DNA of 64,000 nucleotides, taken from positions 8,179,461 to 8,243,460 of the forward strand of contig OY848919.1 in the NCBI GenBank assembly GCA_963693285.1, given 5' to 3'. Shown one piece after another: positions 61,001 through 64,000 of the stretch (positions are counted from its first letter, which is position 1; every line of letters starts with the position of its first letter). Origin of the DNA: Xestospongia muta. Its lineage: Eukaryota; Porifera; Demospongiae; Haplosclerida; Petrosiidae. The notes under the pieces are model-generated. The model worked only from the letters and a program-made list of their open reading frames with translations. It searched no databases and was not told the origin of the DNA. A program made the translations under genes and the position numbers.

Positions 61001-64000
61001 CTTAAATATAGTAATAAAGTAGTCTAAATAGGTTAAAACTCTAAAATAAAGAGTTTAGAGCTTTTTGAAAGTTAAAAAAGATTAGAAATAAACTGTGAAA
61101 ACTGGTTAAATAAGCTGATCTAAAGAGTTTAGTAAGTTTATCAGTCTTAAATATACTAATAAAGTAGTCTAAATAGGTTTAAAAACTAAAATAAAGAGTT
61201 TAGAGCTTTTTGAAAGTTAAAAAAGATAAAAAATAAACTGTGAAAACTGGTTAAATAAGCTGATCTAAAGAGTTTAGTAAGTTTATCTGTCTTAAATATA
61301 CTAATAAAGTAGTGTAAATAGGTTAAAACTCTAAAATAAAGAGTTTAGAGCTTTTTGAAAGTTAAAAAAGATTAGAAATTAACTGTGAAAACTGGTTAAA
61401 TAAACTGATCTAAAGAGTTTAGTAAGTTTATCAGTCTTAAATATACTAATAAAGTAGTGTAAATAGGTTAAAACTCTAAAATAAAGAGTTTAGAGCTTTT
61501 TGAAAGTTAAAAAAGATTAGAAATTAACTGTGAAAACTGGTTAAATAAGCTGATCTAAAGAGTTTAGTAAGTTTATCTGTCTTATATATACTAATAAAGT
61601 AGTCTAAATAGGTTAAAACTCTAAAATAAAGAGTTTAGAGCTTTTTGAAAGTTAAAAAAGATTAAAAATTAACTGTGAAAACTGGTTAAATAAGCTGATC
61701 TAAAGAGTTTAGTAAGTTTATCTGTCTTAAATATACTAATAAAGTAGTCTAAATAGGTTAAAACTCTAAAATAAAGAGTTTAGAGCTTTTTGAAAGTTAA
61801 AAAAGATTAAAAATTAACTGTGAAAACTGGTTAAATAAGCTGATCTAAAGAGTTTAGTAAGTTTATCTGTCTTAAATATACTAATAAAGTAGTCTAAATA
61901 GGTTAAAACTCTAAAATAAAGAGTTTAGAGCTTTTTGAAAGTTAAAAAAGATTAAAAATTAACTATTAAATCTGGTTAAATAAGCTGATCTAAAGAGTTT
62001 AGGAAGTTTATCTGTCTTTTATATACTAATAAAGTAGTCTAAATAGGTTAAAACTTAAAAATGAACAGTTTATAGCTTTTTGAAAATTAAAAATATTAGA
62101 AAATAACAGTGAAAACTGGTTAAATAAGCTGATCTAAAGAGTTTAGTAAGATTATCTGTTTTAAATATAGTAATAAATTAGTCTAAATAGGTTAAAACTC
62201 TAAAATAAAGAGTTTAGAGCTTTTTGAAAGTTAAAAAAGATTAGAAATTAACTGTGAAAACTGGTTAAAGAAGCTGATCTAAAGAGTTTAGTAAGTTTAT
62301 CTGTTTTAAATATAGTAATAAAGTAGTCTAAATAGGTTAAAACTCTAAAATAAAGAGTTTAGAGCTTTTTGAAAGTTAAAAAAGATTAGAAATTAACTGT
62401 GAAAACTGGTTAAATAAACTGATCTAAAGAGTTTAGTAAGTTTATCTGTCTTAAATATACTAATAAAGTAGTCTAAATACGTTAAAAATCTAAAATAAAG
62501 AGTTTAGAGCTTTTTGAAAGTTAAAAATGATTAGAAATTAACGGTGAAAACTGGTTAAATAAGCTGATCTAAAGAGTTTAGTAAGTTTATCTGTCTAAAA
62601 TATACTAATAAAGCTGTCTAAATAGGTTTAAATTCTAAAATAAAGAGTTTAGAGCTTTTTGAAAGTTAAAAAAGATTAGAAATTAACAGTGAAAACTGGT
62701 TAAATAAGCTGATCTAAAGAGTTTAGTAAGTTGATCTGTCTTAAATATAGTAATAAAGTAGTCTAAATAGATTAAAACTCTAAAATAAAGAGTTTAGAGC
62801 TTTTTGAAAGTTAAAAAAGATTAGAAATTAACTGTGAAAACTGGTTAAATAAGCTGATCTAAAGAGTTTAGTAAGTTTATCAGTCTTAAATATACTAATA
62901 AAGTAGTCTAAATAGGTTTAAACTCTAAAATAAAGAGTTTAGAGCTTTTTGAAAGTTAAAAAAGATTACAAATTAACTGTGAAAACTGGTTAAATAAGCT
63001 GATCTAAAGAGTTTAGTAAGTTTATCTGTCTATTATATACTAATAAAGTTGTCTAAATTGTTTTAAACTCTCAAATAGAGTTTAGAGCTTTTTGAAAGTT
63101 AAAAAAGATTAGAAATTAACTGTGAAAACTGGTTAAATAATCTGATCTATAGAGTTTAGTTAGTTTATCAGTCTTAAATATACTAATAAAGTAGTCTAAA
63201 TAGGTTAAAACTCTAAAATAATGGGTTTAGAACTTTTTGAAAGTTAAAAAAGATTAGAAATTAACTGTGAAAACTGGTAAAATTAGCTGATCTAAAGAGT
63301 TTAGTAAGTTTATCTGTTTTAAATATACTAATAAAGTAGTCTAAATAGGTTAAAACTCTAAAATAAAGAGTTTAGAGCTTTTTGAAAGTTAAAAAAGATT
63401 AGAAATTAACTGTGAAAACTGGTTAAATAAGCTGATGTAAAGAGTTTAGTAAGTTTATCTGTCTTAAATATACTAATAAAGTAGTCTAAATAGGTTAAAA
63501 CTCTAAAATAAAGGGTATAAAGCTTTTTGAAAGTTAAAAAAGATTAGAAATTAACTGTGAAAACTGGTTAAATAAGCTGATCTAAAGAGTTTAGTAAGTT
63601 TATCTGTCTTAAATATACTAATAAAGTAGTGTAAATAGGTTAAAACTCTAAAATAAAGCGTTTAGACTTTTTGAAAGTTAAAAAAGATTAAAAATTAACT
63701 GTTAAAACTGGTGAAATACGGTGATCTAAAGAGTTTCGTAAGTTTATCTGTCTTATATATACTAATAAAGTAGTCTAAATAGGTTAAAACTCTAAAATGA
63801 ACAGTTTAGAGCTTCTTGAAAGTTAAAAAATATTAGAAAATAACAGTGAAAACTGGTTAAATAAGCTGATCTAAAGAGTTTAGTAAGTTTTTCTGTTTTA
63901 AATATAGTAATAAAGTAGTCTAAATAGGTTAAAACTCTAAAATAAAGAGTTTAGACCTTTTTGAAAGTTAAAAAAGATTTGAAATTAACAGTGAAAACTG
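58090..64000 (-). repeat. 21-monomer higher-order repeat (3,042 bp), one full copy and one cut by the window end
   Basis: Copies at about 58,090-61,131 and 61,132-64,000 (open-ended). 'ggtttaaaaactaaaataaa' is near 58,134 and 61,176, 'tgtcttttatatac' at 58,971 and 62,013, and 'tgtctaaattgtttt' at 60,008 and 63,050, all 3,042 bp apart. From about 58,930 onward the match runs about 2 kb to the window end with almost no differences. Left of that, copy 1 has one monomer that copy 2 lacks (spacing of 'gtagtgtaaatagg' is 2,897) and copy 2 has an additional 'gattaaaaattaactgtg' monomer, so the totals balance. It contains the markers of the 13-mer domain to its left. Confidence 0.85.

Larger units (their letters stand above)
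9011..64000 (-). repeat. 145-bp satellite array, inverted arm (~379 monomers)
   Basis: The same monomer family as in 1-9,010, but reverse-complemented without exception to the window end. On the top strand each copy reads 'aaagagtttagagc', then 'tttttgaaagtt', 'aactgtgaaaactgg', 'aagctgatctaaagag', 'aatatactaataaag' and 'taggttaaaactctaaaat'. A hand consensus of 145 bases has 34 G+C, no CpG, and 86 purines on this strand. No gene or mobile element interrupts it. The arm is divided into domains with different higher-order periods and private variants, annotated separately. The array continues past base 64,000, so its full length is unknown. Confidence 0.98.

Noticed and set aside
1..64000. Open reading frames in the array
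   Set aside because: The monomer is rich in TAA and TAG on both strands, and 145 bp shifts the frame at every copy, so no frame stays open. Any short ORF recurs with the repeat and has no coding signature.
9011..64000. AATAAA hexamers, usually two per inverted monomer, as polyadenylation signals
   Set aside because: They come with the AT-rich consensus ('actaataaag' and 'aaaataaag') and recur hundreds of times with no gene upstream. They might affect read-through transcripts but cannot be called as functional sites.
1..64000. TATA-like strings ('tatatatac', 'gtatatataag') as promoters
   Set aside because: They are common monomer variants in AT-rich DNA, with no associated gene or start signal.
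1..64000. CENP-B box
   Set aside because: The vertebrate motif needs CG-containing core positions (TTCG and CGGG). The consensus has no CpG and I saw no such combination in the variants.
1..64000. Telomere repeats, ribosomal RNA or tRNA genes
   Set aside because: No short G-rich tandem repeat and no structured GC-richer segment is present anywhere; every line reads as the same monomer.
1..64000. Assignment to a named satellite or species, such as the ~142-bp satellites known from some beetles
   Set aside because: Similar length and AT-richness are not enough. I do not recognise the sequence and cannot run a search; a match to a satellite database would be needed.

Overview
This window is one uninterrupted block of satellite DNA. 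A single AT-rich monomer of about 145 bp repeats head-to-tail from base 1 to base 64,000, roughly 440 copies. I found no protein-coding gene, RNA gene, transposon or unique sequence. A derived consensus has 34 G+C in 145 bases (about 23% GC) and no CpG; on the strand read in 9,011-64,000 it has 63 A, 48 T, 23 G and 11 C. Such an array points to eukaryotic constitutive heterochromatin (centromeric, pericentromeric, subtelomeric or a B/sex chromosome). I do not recognise the monomer and cannot name the species. All periods below come from hand-measured distances between rare shared variants; no alignment was run.

Layout. Bases 1-9,010 hold about 62 monomers in one orientation (called + here). 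At 9,010/9,011 the array flips with no spacer, and 9,011-64,000 (about 379 monomers) is the reverse complement. The + arm is the more diverged, with an old segmental repeat at about 4.63 kb spacing, a 6-monomer higher-order repeat (868 bp) at 2,031-3,766 and one monomer with a 24-bp deletion.

The minus arm is zoned into higher-order repeat (HOR) domains, each with its own marker variants and period: 15 monomers (2,175 bp) at 10.4-14.7 kb; a nested mosaic at 14.7-23.3 kb (868, 1,299, 2,022 and 2,167 bp); 21/22 monomers (3,039/3,184 bp) at 23.3-32.5 kb; 19 monomers (2,749 bp) at 32.9-38.5 kb; 10 monomers (1,447 bp) at 39.5-42.5 kb; 22 monomers (about 3,183 bp) at 42.9-50.8 kb; 13 monomers (1,882 bp) with 6/7-monomer subunits at 50.8-58.1 kb; and 21 monomers (3,042 bp) from 58.1 kb to the window end. 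Adjacent copies inside a domain are nearly identical, whereas neighbouring monomers differ at many positions. This fits repeated recent local amplification of multi-monomer blocks by unequal exchange or a similar process.

Within the monomer, a 12-base string occurs twice about half a monomer apart, suggesting descent from a dimer of a ~72-bp unit, and a short inverted repeat can form two mutually exclusive hairpins. The repeat length is close to nucleosome-core length; a structural chromatin role is an inference, not shown by the sequence.
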